From JBGTLU01 sp041743935 (lineage in GTDB: Bacteria; Bacteroidota; Bacteroidia; Sphingobacteriales; Sphingobacteriaceae), in assembly GCA_041743935.1 (NCBI GenBank), contig JBGTLU010000018.1, forward strand, positions 1-64,000: DNA of 64,000 bases, read 5' to 3'. How positions within the stretch are numbered: the first letter of the stretch is position 1; each line of letters begins with the position of its first letter. The translations under genes were made by a program, and so were the position numbers. This document shows, piece by piece, positions 47,627 to 56,477 of the stretch. The notes under the pieces are model-generated. The model worked only from the letters and a program-made list of their open reading frames with translations. It was not told the origin of the DNA and made no database searches.

Positions 47627-47718
47627 GTAGTAAAATCATCAAATGAGCTAGTACAGCAATTCGAGTATTTGAATATTCAACAATTCGAATAAACTTTTCT
47701 TCATGACTAGTAATTAAT

Positions 47719-48378
47719 TTAATCCTCCCCCAACAAAAAAACTTTTTTTAAAGTATATATTTTCACTTTTTCTTTCTGATTTAAACAAGCATTTATCATG
47801 GCTTTTGCAACCAGCAAAGCAGGGATAGGTCGGTAGCCGGCAAATAAAGGTATCATGCCAAACATGGCCAAGGCTGCAATCCCAATACGCTCGCCCAAAC
47901 GAAACTCGCTTCGTTTCCCTTTTAAAATACCGGGTTGAAGGATACTAATTTGATTGAAAGTTAATTTCAGGATGGCTTTTTCTAATTCGCCCTTTATTCT
48001 CGAGTAAAATATCTTGGACTTTTCATTTGCGCCAGCAGATGAAATTAACACATATTTTTCAACTCCATTTTTAGAAGCAAGTCTCGCAAATTCTAGTTGA
48101 TAGGTAAAATCTACTTGGTATTGTGCCTCTTTGCTTCCTGCTACACGCAAAGTAGTACCTAAACATGAAAACAAAACTTCGCCAATGATATCGTTCTCAT
48201 ACATTTCCGGCGCATCAAAATCAATTAGGTATTGTTTTAGTTTAGGGTGGATGATTCCGCAATCTCTCCGCACAAAGATTCTCACTTCGGCAAATCGTTC
48301 ATCTTCCAAAAGCAAATGAAGTAGTTGATTCCCTACCAATCCGGTGGCGCCTAATATACAAGCAGATATTTTTTTCAT
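47719..48378 (-). CDS. NAD(P)-binding oxidoreductase (HTATIP2-like SDR)
   Basis: 219 residues with a Rossmann N-terminus (ACILGATGLVGNQLLHLLLE, a GxxGxxG motif). The middle (LFSCLGTTLRVAGSKEAQYQ, VDFTYQLEFARLA, YVLISSAGANEKSKIFYSRI, KGELE) follows the HTATIP2/extended-SDR pattern with Ser-Ser-Ala and Tyr-x3-Lys (YSRIKGE). The substrate is unknown. It is convergent with the secreted Cys-rich gene and divergent from the UbiD gene. Confidence 0.87.
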   Translation of the reverse strand: MKKISACILGATGLVGNQLLHLLLEDERFAEVRIFVRRDCGIIHPKLKQYLIDFDAPEMYENDIIGEVLFSCLGTTLRVAGSKEAQYQVDFTYQLEFARLASKNGVEKYVLISSAGANEKSKIFYSRIKGELEKAILKLTFNQISILQPGILKGKRSEFRLGERIGIAALAMFGMIPLFAGYRPIPALLVAKAMINACLNQKEKVKIYTLKKVFLLGED

Positions 48379-48589
48379 CCATTTAAATGTCGCAAAAATT
48401 TCAGGTAAACCGTAATAAAATCATTCTCAGAAATTTAAATTATTTATTCAGCAACAAGTTCATCACTAGTTATTAGACAATATACATCGTGCCTTTTTTC
48501 TGGCAAGTCCGCCTTTGAAGCGGTTTAACCTGCCCTTCCATTTCTAGTAGGCGTGATTTTTTTAGTCATACCAAAACAAACCATACATT

Positions 48590-48597
48590 TACCTTTG
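48590..48597 (+). promoter_or_regulatory. -7 box upstream of the ubiD-like gene
   Basis: TACCTTTG, an exact TAnnTTTG match 13 bases before the ATG at 48611. A T-rich stretch upstream (48557-48563) may act as a weak -33 box. The 48379-48610 gap holds no gene. Confidence 0.45.
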
Positions 48598-48610
48598 TGT
48601 TTAAGAGAAT

Positions 48611-50446
48611 ATGGCTTACAAAAGTTTAGAACATTGCTTAGTTGATTTAGAAAAGCACGGACATTTGGTCAGGGTTAAAGAAGAAGTGGACCCTAATTTA
48701 GAAATGGCTTCCATACATTTACGAGTGTATGAGGCTGGGGGACCAGCACTACTTTTTGAGCGAGTAAAAGGAACTAAGTTTAGGGCTGCATCCAATATTT
48801 TTGGAAGTTTAGATAGAAGTCTATTTCTTTTCAGAGATACCCTAGAACAGGTTCAGAAACTAATTGAATTAAAAGGCGATCCTATGAAGGCCTTAAAAAA
48901 TCCATTTCAGAATATACAAACCGGGCTGGCGGCATTAAAAGCTCTACCACTAAAAAATCCAATAACTAAACCGGTGATGTATGAAGAAATCAAAATCTCT
49001 GATTTACCACTCATTAAACATTGGCCAATGGATGGTGGTGCGTTTGTAACCCTACCCCAAGTGTACTCAGAAGATATTGATCAACCCGGAATCATGAAGT
49101 CAAATCTTGGCATGTATCGTATTCAACTCAATGGAAATGAGTATTCAAAAGATGCCGAAATTGGATTACATTATCAACTGCATCGGGGCATCGGGGTACA
49201 TCAAACTAAAGCCAACAAAAAAGGAATTCCATTAAAAGTAAGTTGTTTTGTAGGAGGCCCTCCATCGCACACTTTATCTGCTGTTATGCCATTACCGGAG
49301 GGAATTTCTGAAATGACTTTTGCAGGTGTTTTGGGCGGAAGAAGATTTAGATATACCTATCAAGATGGATTTTGCATTAGTACCGATGCCGATTTTGTAA
49401 TCACCGGCGAAGTATATCCGGAGGAAAATAAACCCGAAGGACCATTCGGAGATCATCTAGGTTATTATAGTTTGCAACACCCATTCCCGCTGATGCGAGT
49501 ACATAAAGTGTATGCACGCAAAAATGCCATTTGGCCATTTACCGTAGTTGGCCGGCCACCACAAGAAGACACCAGTTTCGGGGAGCTAATACATGCTATA
49601 ACTGGCAGTGCCATAAAACAAGAAGTTCCGGGATTACAAGAGGTACATGCAGTAGATGCAGCAGGTGTTCACCCTTTGTTATTAGCCATTGGTAGCGAAC
49701 GATATACTCCATATTTACCTACTAAACAACCTGCCGAGTTACTTACCATTGCCAATCATATTTTAGGAACTGGGCAATTAAGTTTAGCAAAATTTTTATT
49801 CATTACTGCCGATGACCATCATAAATTAAGTACTCATAATGTACAAGAGTTTATGGAGTACCTTCTAAAACGCATCGACTTAAAAAGAGATATTCATTTT
49901 TATACCAATACCACCATAGACACTTTAGATTATTCTGGTACCGGTATAAATTCAGGTAGTAAGGTAGTTTTTGCAGCTTATGGAGAAGAAATAAGAACAT
50001 TGGCAACAGAAATTCCATCTGTACTCAACCAATTAAATCTCTTCGAAAACCCTAAACTTTGCATGCCGGGCGTAGTTGCTTTAACAGGCCCAAAATTTAC
50101 CATCTACGAGCAGGCTGAAAAGGAGATGCGCCAATTAAACGAACAATTGAAAAACGAAAATCTACATCAAATTCCGTTTATAATTGTTTGCGATGATGCC
50201 AACTTTACAGCAGCAGCTCTCAAAAATTACCTTTGGGTAACCTATACCAGGTGTAACCCCTCTCATGATATATATGGTGTAAATTCTTTCATCGAAAACA
50301 AGCATTGGGGTTGTAATGGCCCATTAATCATAGATGCAAGAATTAAACCGCATCATGCACCAGTTTTAGTAAAAGATCCCGAAGTAGAAAATAAAGTAGA
50401 TAAGTTATTTGCCAAAGGGGGCAGTTTACATAGTACAATCAAGTAA
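48611..50446 (+). CDS. UbiD-family decarboxylase
   Basis: 611 residues. Non-oxidative (de)carboxylase dependent on prenylated FMN, used for aromatic and alpha,beta-unsaturated acids. Signature regions: FGDHLGYYSLQHPFP near residue 280 (with the E-x-P-E-GPFGDH cofactor/metal site, PEGPFGDH), LLAIGSERYTP, and the C-terminal NPSHDIYGVNSFIENKHWGC. It could act in menaquinone-type demethylation/decarboxylation or a degradation pathway; the length and lack of neighbouring ubiA or ubiX leave this open. Single gene, with its own -7 box. Confidence 0.92.
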   Translation: MAYKSLEHCLVDLEKHGHLVRVKEEVDPNLEMASIHLRVYEAGGPALLFERVKGTKFRAASNIFGSLDRSLFLFRDTLEQVQKLIELKGDPMKALKNPFQNIQTGLAALKALPLKNPITKPVMYEEIKISDLPLIKHWPMDGGAFVTLPQVYSEDIDQPGIMKSNLGMYRIQLNGNEYSKDAEIGLHYQLHRGIGVHQTKANKKGIPLKVSCFVGGPPSHTLSAVMPLPEGISEMTFAGVLGGRRFRYTYQDGFCISTDADFVITGEVYPEENKPEGPFGDHLGYYSLQHPFPLMRVHKVYARKNAIWPFTVVGRPPQEDTSFGELIHAITGSAIKQEVPGLQEVHAVDAAGVHPLLLAIGSERYTPYLPTKQPAELLTIANHILGTGQLSLAKFLFITADDHHKLSTHNVQEFMEYLLKRIDLKRDIHFYTNTTIDTLDYSGTGINSGSKVVFAAYGEEIRTLATEIPSVLNQLNLFENPKLCMPGVVALTGPKFTIYEQAEKEMRQLNEQLKNENLHQIPFIIVCDDANFTAAALKNYLWVTYTRCNPSHDIYGVNSFIENKHWGCNGPLIIDARIKPHHAPVLVKDPEVENKVDKLFAKGGSLHSTIK

Positions 50447-50621
50447 TACAAATAATAATTGTATTAAATACTTGCATTCGATTAATTAAACTTCTTATAT
50501 TAGGTTACAAATTTAGTTTTGAGTGGCTCTCAACCAAACTAAAGTTTAATTTAAATTAACTTTTAATTAAAGTTTACGTTACACAACTCAATTAAACATT
50601 AAACCCTTTTAAAAATTCATT

Positions 50622-53342
50622 ATGAAAAAACTTGTACCCTTTGGAGTTGCATTTATGTGTTTACTCCTTGTTGCTGCAACATCTGTAGCACAAGTTTCTA
50701 GAGGCACGGTTACGGATCAAAACAACCAACCACTCATTGGAGTTAGTGTGGTTATTTTAGGTACTTTCACAGGTACAGCAACCGATGGAAATGGAAACTT
50801 TCAATTAAATTTAAATTTTGCACGTGGCCCGGTAACTCTTGTATTTACCTACATTGGCTATGAAGAGCAAAGAGTTACTCTAGATGCTGCGAGAACTGAT
50901 ATTTCTGTGAAGTTGAGAGAGCAATCTATCGTCGGCAATGAAGTTATCATCTCTGCTTCACGCGTAGCAGAACGAATTCTGGAAGCTCCAGTAACGGTTA
51001 CTCAAATCCAATCTCGCCAAATAGAAGCGGGCAGTGGACCAGAATTATTCTCTAATCTTGCTCGTTTTCAAGGGGTAGATGTTAATAGTTCTTCGATGTT
51101 ATTGACTACTATTTCTACACGTGGTTTCAATAGTCCAAAATCTGAACGCATGATTCAGTTAGCAGACTATGTAGACTTACAGGTACCCAGCTTAAATCTT
51201 AATTTGGGTAACATGTTGGGTGTAGCTGAATTAGACATCAACTCGGTGGAAATTATACACGGACCTGCATCAGCACTTTACGGTGCTAACGCCTTTAATG
51301 GTGTTTTAATTACCAATTCAAAAGATCCTTTTATACACCAAGGAATTGGGGTAAAGATTAAAGGTGGTTCTCGTGAGTTGTTTGATGGACAAATACGTGT
51401 AGCTTCTAAAATTGGAAACAATTTTGCCTTTAAAATTAATGCATCATACATTACTGCAAATGATTGGGTAGCTGATGATTTCTCTAAAAAGAGAATTACT
51501 TCTGCCGTAAACAATGATCAAGGATCTCCTTTCGGATTTGATGCCTTAAACAAATATGGTGAAATAAGTACTGCACAAGCAGGTATTACCATTGTTCCTG
51601 GTCAAGTAATTTATACTCCAGGCTGGGCAGAATTAGCCTTGATCCAAAACGACGAAACAACTAGAAATCTACGTTTTCACCCAAGTGTATCTGTTCTACT
51701 AACAGATAAAATTAAAGCCACTGTTGATTATAAATACACCAAAGGCCAAACTTCTTACCAATCTACCAGCAGGTATCGGTTAAAAGAATTAGAATTAAAT
51801 CAGTTTAGAGCCGAATTAAAAAGCGATAAATGGTTTTTAAGAGGATTTAGAACGGAAGACAATGGTGGAGATAGCTATGATTTAAGCTTCTTAGGTGCCC
51901 GTATGGCAACCTTGAACCCTACCGCGGTTGGATTACCAGCCTTACCAGGTAATGCCCCTCATTATGCTGCATTGTTTTTTGGCACCTATGGCGGCGCTTT
52001 ACAAGGTGGCGCAACTCCGGCACAAGCCTATGCAGCTGCAGAAGCTACTTGGCCAAAACCAGGTTCTGTTGCCTTCAATAAATTAAGAGAATTCAACTTG
52101 AATTTAAATCAACCACGTGGTTCTCGTTTACCGGTTAATTCTATTATGTCTGATATTAGTGGGCAATACTTATTTAACCCTGAATTTGCTACCATTATAA
52201 TTGGTGGTTCATACCGCGATTTTAGTTTATCGTCCAGTGGTGCTGTATTTGAAGATAAAATTGACGGAGACCCTATCAAAAACTACGAATATGGTGGCTA
52301 TGCTCAAATTACTAAAACTGTTTTAGAAGATAAGTTGAAATTGCAAGTAGCTACTCGTGTAGATGCCTTTAAATTTTTTGAGGCAAAAGTTTCCCCTAGA
52401 GCTTCAGCTGTTTATACCTTCGGCGATCAACGTCAAAATAATTTCCGCGCAAGTTTTGGCTCTGCATTCCGTAGCCCAACCCAAATCGATCAGTTTATTC
52501 GCTTAGATATTGGTTCGGCTTTATTATTAGGTAACGTGCGCCCAGAAGGGTTTGCAGGGTATGAGACTAGATTATTAACACAAGGTAATCCTTCTGCAAA
52601 TATTGGTGCAGTAGCCGGTGGTTCAACGGCTTTTAATTATTTTGCTCCAAAGTTGGATGTAGAACAAGTAAAAACTTTTGAAGTAGGTTACAAAACCATC
52701 ATCGATAATAAATTAATCATCGACGTAAATTATTACAGAAGCAACTACGATAACTTTATTGGTGCGCAACCTTTTGTTGGTAATACCAATGGTACGCGCC
52801 CAACAGTACCACAATTACTAGTTGCCATTGGTGCTGCCCCAGGACCTGACGGACAATCTCGTAACCGTTTAAATGATCCTAGCAGCCCAACCAGAATTAT
52901 TCAAGTTTGGTTTAATAATCCGACAGAAGTAACTACCCAAGGAGCTTCTATTGCAGTGGGTTATTCATTTAGTAAAGCAATTAACCTTAACACCAATTAT
53001 AGCTTCAATAAGATAGGTGATTTACCTGCTGGATTTCTTTCTTTCTACAACACGCCAAAAAACAAATTTAACGTTGGTTTAGAAGGTGAGTTCAAAAAAC
53101 TTTACAGCTATAATGTAAACTACCGTTGGCAAGAATCATTTGTTTATGAATTCCCATTTGATATCGGCCCAATTGAAAACATAGGTACGTTAGATGCATC
53201 TTTCTCAATGAAAATGCCTCGCACTAGTTCTACTTTACAAATTGGTGGTTCTAACTTAACCAATGCTTACAATAAACAAATTTGGGGCGGCCCACAATTA
53301 GGCAGATTAGTTTATGGAGGAATAACCTTCGATATTAAATAA
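50622..53342 (+). CDS. TonB-dependent receptor with carboxypeptidase-like N-terminal domain
   Basis: 906 residues with signal peptide (LLLVAATSVAQ). N-terminal carboxypeptidase-D regulatory-like domain (about residues 24-105: GTVTDQNNQPLIGVSVVILG), plug domain (about 115-225 with ISASRVAERILEAPVTVTQI and GPASALYGANAFNGVL), and a barrel ending in ...LVYGGITFDIK. No partner SusD-like lipoprotein is next to it, so this is not a canonical SusCD pair; uptake of a metal complex, cobalamin-like ligand or oligomer is possible. TAGTTTTG at 50514-50521 is a possible -7 box. It ends in a strong terminator. Confidence 0.9.
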   Translation: MKKLVPFGVAFMCLLLVAATSVAQVSRGTVTDQNNQPLIGVSVVILGTFTGTATDGNGNFQLNLNFARGPVTLVFTYIGYEEQRVTLDAARTDISVKLREQSIVGNEVIISASRVAERILEAPVTVTQIQSRQIEAGSGPELFSNLARFQGVDVNSSSMLLTTISTRGFNSPKSERMIQLADYVDLQVPSLNLNLGNMLGVAELDINSVEIIHGPASALYGANAFNGVLITNSKDPFIHQGIGVKIKGGSRELFDGQIRVASKIGNNFAFKINASYITANDWVADDFSKKRITSAVNNDQGSPFGFDALNKYGEISTAQAGITIVPGQVIYTPGWAELALIQNDETTRNLRFHPSVSVLLTDKIKATVDYKYTKGQTSYQSTSRYRLKELELNQFRAELKSDKWFLRGFRTEDNGGDSYDLSFLGARMATLNPTAVGLPALPGNAPHYAALFFGTYGGALQGGATPAQAYAAAEATWPKPGSVAFNKLREFNLNLNQPRGSRLPVNSIMSDISGQYLFNPEFATIIIGGSYRDFSLSSSGAVFEDKIDGDPIKNYEYGGYAQITKTVLEDKLKLQVATRVDAFKFFEAKVSPRASAVYTFGDQRQNNFRASFGSAFRSPTQIDQFIRLDIGSALLLGNVRPEGFAGYETRLLTQGNPSANIGAVAGGSTAFNYFAPKLDVEQVKTFEVGYKTIIDNKLIIDVNYYRSNYDNFIGAQPFVGNTNGTRPTVPQLLVAIGAAPGPDGQSRNRLNDPSSPTRIIQVWFNNPTEVTTQGASIAVGYSFSKAINLNTNYSFNKIGDLPAGFLSFYNTPKNKFNVGLEGEFKKLYSYNVNYRWQESFVYEFPFDIGPIENIGTLDASFSMKMPRTSSTLQIGGSNLTNAYNKQIWGGPQLGRLVYGGITFDIK

Positions 53343-53364
53343 ATACATTTAAATGCTTAATGTA

Positions 53365-53401
53365 AGAAGCCCCGACATTTATCGTCGGGGCTTCTTTTTT
53401 A
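53365..53401 (+). terminator. Terminator after the TonB receptor
   Basis: Stem AGAAGCCCCGAC / GTCGGGGCTTCT (12 base pairs) with a 7-base loop, then a T-run. Shares the GCCCCGAC core with those at 9248 and 56426. Confidence 0.85.
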
Positions 53402-53512
53402 TGAGAAAATATTAAATTGAAGTGCAATTAATTAATTTTTTATGCAATAAATAATATTATTAATATTGCATAAATAATCTTCTAAAAAAATCCACCCAAA
53501 TGCTCTCTCACC

Positions 53513-55126
53513 ATGGGATTTAAGTTAAATCAACAACCTAACAAGCTAGTAGTATACTGTGTTTTCATCCTTGTATTAGGATTAATGGCATATGCGTATG
53601 GTTATAAGTATTCTACTTTTTTTGGATCTTACTCTAACCACCAATGACGACAGGCAGATTGTTTATCCATAACCAATAATTATTATCAGGATAATCTTCC
53701 ATTTCTTGAACCAGAAATTAATTGGGTAGGCGAAAATGGATCAAGTAAAACAGTAAGTGAATTTCCAATTGTGTATTATTCAGTTGCTCAACTTTGGAAA
53801 ATATTTGGGAAAGATGAAAGTATATACCGGATTTTTAATGCATTAATACTCTTCATTGGATTATTTTGTTTATTTAAAACATTAGTGTTATTAATAAAAG
53901 ATGTTTTTTGGTCTATGGTTGGAGCGGCTATATTGTTCACTTCGCCGGTATTAGCTTTTTATGGCAATAATTTTTTAATGGATACTACTGCATTTAGTTG
54001 TTCATTAATTGCTTGTTATTTTACCTCTAAATTTGCTTTCCAGAAAAAAAACCAACATTTAATTTTTGCTTTAGTATTTTTCACCATAGCTGGATTATTA
54101 AAGATATCATCCTTGTTTATTTATTTTGCTTTGATAGGTTGTTTAATTTTAGCAAAATTAAATTTCATTAAAAACACATTCTCAAAAAATGAATTCCTAA
54201 AAATTGTATCTGGTATTATTTTAAGTTTTCTCACAATAATCGTCTGGTATATTTATGCTAGATATTATAATGAAAATAACTTGCAATATATTTTTTTACT
54301 AGGAGTATTACCAATATGGGAATTGAATTACGAAGGCATATTGGAAATTGCTAAAAAACTATATAACAATATATTACCCCAGGTATTTAATACTTGGTTG
54401 CTTTGGATTTTTTTACTCATTCAATTGATTTTACTTTTATCGTTCCATAAACTAAATAAATTTTATGCGTGTTTAATGTCATTATTATCCATTGGGGTAT
54501 TATTTTTCATCTTATTATTTTATCAAGTTTTTGATGTTCATGATTATTATCTTACCAATGCATAAATAATAATTCCAGTAATTTATCTTGCATTTATACA
54601 TTTTATTCAAACCAAACTACCTAATCTTTTAACGAATTTGTCAGTTAAAATTGCTGCAATAATTATTCTGCTTTTTATAATATTTAATACAGCATCTATC
54701 ACCCGATTAAAGTACTCAAAAAATGATTTTATAAGTAAAAATACTTTTGTTTTAGATGAGGTTACTACTAATTATTGGAGTTGGTATCATTGGTATTATA
54801 GCGTTACATTTAAATCGTTAGAAACGATAGAACCTTATCTCCGTTCAATTGGTATAAACAGAAGCGATTTAGTAATTTCACTTCCGGATCAAAGTATTAA
54901 TATCTCGTTATATTTAATGAATCAAAAGGGATATTCTGGTTTTGGCTACTCCCATTTGCAGGATGCAGAACGCATGAACTATTTAATACAAAAAGGTGCC
55001 AAATACTTAATAGTAAACGATAGAAGTATTTTGGAAAATGACTACATGAAACCTTTCATTCAAAAACCTTTAGGGGAGTATGGAGATACCAAAATATTTG
55101 ATTTGAGAGAATTTAATCTAAACTAA
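53513..55126 (+). pseudogene. GT-C (GT39-like) glycosyltransferase with two in-frame stops
   Basis: One reading frame runs from ATG 53513 to TAA 55126 with two internal stops and no frameshift: TGA at 53645-53647 and TAA at 54563-54565. The translation parallels the intact gene at 38069 across the family landmarks: NHQ-stop-RQADCLSI against HKWRQADCASI (TGG to TGA), FEPQ/LEPE, FYGNNFLMDTTAFSCS against FYGNNFLSDTPALAMS, and VHDYYLTNA-stop-IIIP against DHDYYTINLYIIP. The first stop falls within the likely catalytic loop, so no functional enzyme is expected. The gene lacks the C-terminal beta domain of the 38069 paralogue. Its end overlaps clpS (convergent) by 14 bases. Confidence 0.8.
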
Positions 55127-55394
55127 CGGTTAATCCTTTAAATTTTAAAATATTAAAAGATTCTATTAATTCGGATTTACTCCCTTCCAAGAGCTTGTGT
55201 TTGCCTTTGGTGTGTACAAACCAGGCAATTTCTTCTGCCTCCACTGGAGTTTTGTGGATAAATTTTATCAAGCAGTTTATAACGTGCTCAAACGTATTGT
55301 GGTTGTCATTCCAAAGAGTTAGCGTGTAGGGAGTTTCGGTACTGAATTCTTCAGATGTTACTTCTAATTCTTTAACATCACCCAAGGTTATCAT
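55113..55394 (-). CDS. clpS: ATP-dependent Clp protease adaptor ClpS
   Basis: 93 residues. Delivers N-degron substrates to the Clp ATPase (here ClpC at 11264). The core motif TPYTLTLWNDNHNTFEHVIN carries the Asp/Asn-rich recognition pocket, followed by KTPVEAEEIAWFVHTKGKHKLLEG with the conserved His/Lys helix. Its first codon overlaps the stop of the upstream CsbD-like gene (ATGA), so both are translated from one mRNA. The 3' end overlaps the glycosyltransferase pseudogene. Confidence 0.93.
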   Translation of the reverse strand: MITLGDVKELEVTSEEFSTETPYTLTLWNDNHNTFEHVINCLIKFIHKTPVEAEEIAWFVHTKGKHKLLEGSKSELIESFNILKFKGLTVSLD

Positions 55395-55603
55395 AATCTG
55401 TTGGTTGTGGTGTTGCGTTGCAATTTTGTAATGAGGTTTATAACATAAGCCGAATTAGTTAATAATCGCTTGCTTAATCTTTCAATTAATTGTTTTTCTT
55501 CCCCTGCAGAAAAAGCTAAATCGTTTTCTGTTAAATGAACATAACGTCTTTTCAGTTTAGATTTTATGCTTTCCCAATCGTTACCAATATTTAATGTACT
55601 CAT
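55391..55603 (-). CDS. CsbD-like small stress protein
   Basis: 70 residues from ATG 55603; a longer form from 55657 would add a hydrophobic stretch that is not conserved in the family and overlaps the promoter region. The pattern NDWESIKSKLKRRYVHLTEN, DLAFSAGEEKQLIERLSKRL matches the CsbD family of small general-stress proteins, which form short helical domains. It is translationally coupled to clpS (4-base overlap), linking a stress protein to proteolysis adaptor expression. Confidence 0.75.
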   Translation of the reverse strand: MSTLNIGNDWESIKSKLKRRYVHLTENDLAFSAGEEKQLIERLSKRLLTNSAYVINLITKLQRNTTTNRL

Positions 55604-55722
55604 AGCATACAAAAGTAATAAAAGGGACGGGAATATGATTGAAACATAATATAACATACTATGCTTTAATTAAAACCCAAATGGCATAATGATTGCGTAT
55701 GTTTGTAACAAAATTAATAGTT

Positions 55723-56406
55723 ATGAAAAATAGAAAAATAAAACTCGCCTTTATGGCATTAGCATTAGTGATGATGACTTTTGTTATGCCAGGTTGCAAA
55801 AATTGGAGCAATCAAGAAAAAGGTACGGCAGCTGGAGCTGCTGTTGGTGGTGCCGTTGGTGCCATAATAGGAAAGAAATCTGGTAATACCATCTTAGGAG
55901 CAATCATTGGTGGTGCTGTTGGTGGAACAGCCGGAGCACTTATTGGTCGCTACATGGATAAACAAGCCGAAGAATTACAGAACGATTTAAAAGGAGCAAA
56001 AATTGAGAGAATTGGAGAAGGTATAAAAATCACGTTTGATTCTGGGATTTTGTTTGATGTAAATTCTGCTGAACTTAAAACTGCTTCTAGAGAAAATATT
56101 GCCTCTCTAGCAAACATTTTAAACAAATATGAAGATACAAACATCATCATAGAAGGTCATACAGATAATACTGGTAGAGTGCAATACAACCAAGAATTAT
56201 CTGAGCGTAGAGCGAATGCAGTGAAAAATTATGCTGCCACACAAAATGTAATGATAAATAGAGTTACTACCGTAGGTTACGGCATTGATCAGCCAATTGC
56301 AGATAATACCACTGTTGAAGGCAGAGCTCAAAACCGTAGAGTAGAGATTGCAATCATTGCAAACGAAAAATTGAAAAGAGCTGCAGAAAAAGGTGAAATA
56401 CAATAA
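55723..56406 (+). CDS. OmpA-family lipoprotein with glycine zipper
   Basis: 227 residues from ATG 55723; the in-frame TTG at 55693 would add an unlikely N-terminus. Lipoprotein signal with lipobox VMPGC, then a glycine-zipper membrane segment (residues about 38-80: GAAVGGAVGAIIG, GAIIGGAVGGTAGALIGRYM), then an OmpA domain with the peptidoglycan-binding residues (EGHTDNTGRVQYNQELSERR and GRAQNRRVEIAI). It anchors the outer membrane to the cell wall. Followed by a strong terminator. Confidence 0.92.
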   Translation: MKNRKIKLAFMALALVMMTFVMPGCKNWSNQEKGTAAGAAVGGAVGAIIGKKSGNTILGAIIGGAVGGTAGALIGRYMDKQAEELQNDLKGAKIERIGEGIKITFDSGILFDVNSAELKTASRENIASLANILNKYEDTNIIIEGHTDNTGRVQYNQELSERRANAVKNYAATQNVMINRVTTVGYGIDQPIADNTTVEGRAQNRRVEIAIIANEKLKRAAEKGEIQ

Positions 56407-56425
56407 CCTCTAGCAACTTCTTACT

Positions 56426-56458
56426 AAAAAGCCCCGACAATAATCGTCGGGGCTTTTT
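56426..56458. terminator. Terminator between OmpA lipoprotein and rng
   Basis: Stem AAAAAGCCCCGAC / GTCGGGGCTTTTT (13 base pairs) with a 7-base loop. A-run before and T-run after make it bidirectional, serving both the OmpA gene and the convergent rng gene. Same core as 9248 and 53365. Confidence 0.88.
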
Positions 56459-56477
56459 AATTTTATACCTATTTCAA

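Noticed and set aside
55391..55657. Longer start for the CsbD-like gene at 55657
   Set aside because: It would add 18 hydrophobic residues not found in the CsbD family and reach into the divergent promoter region.
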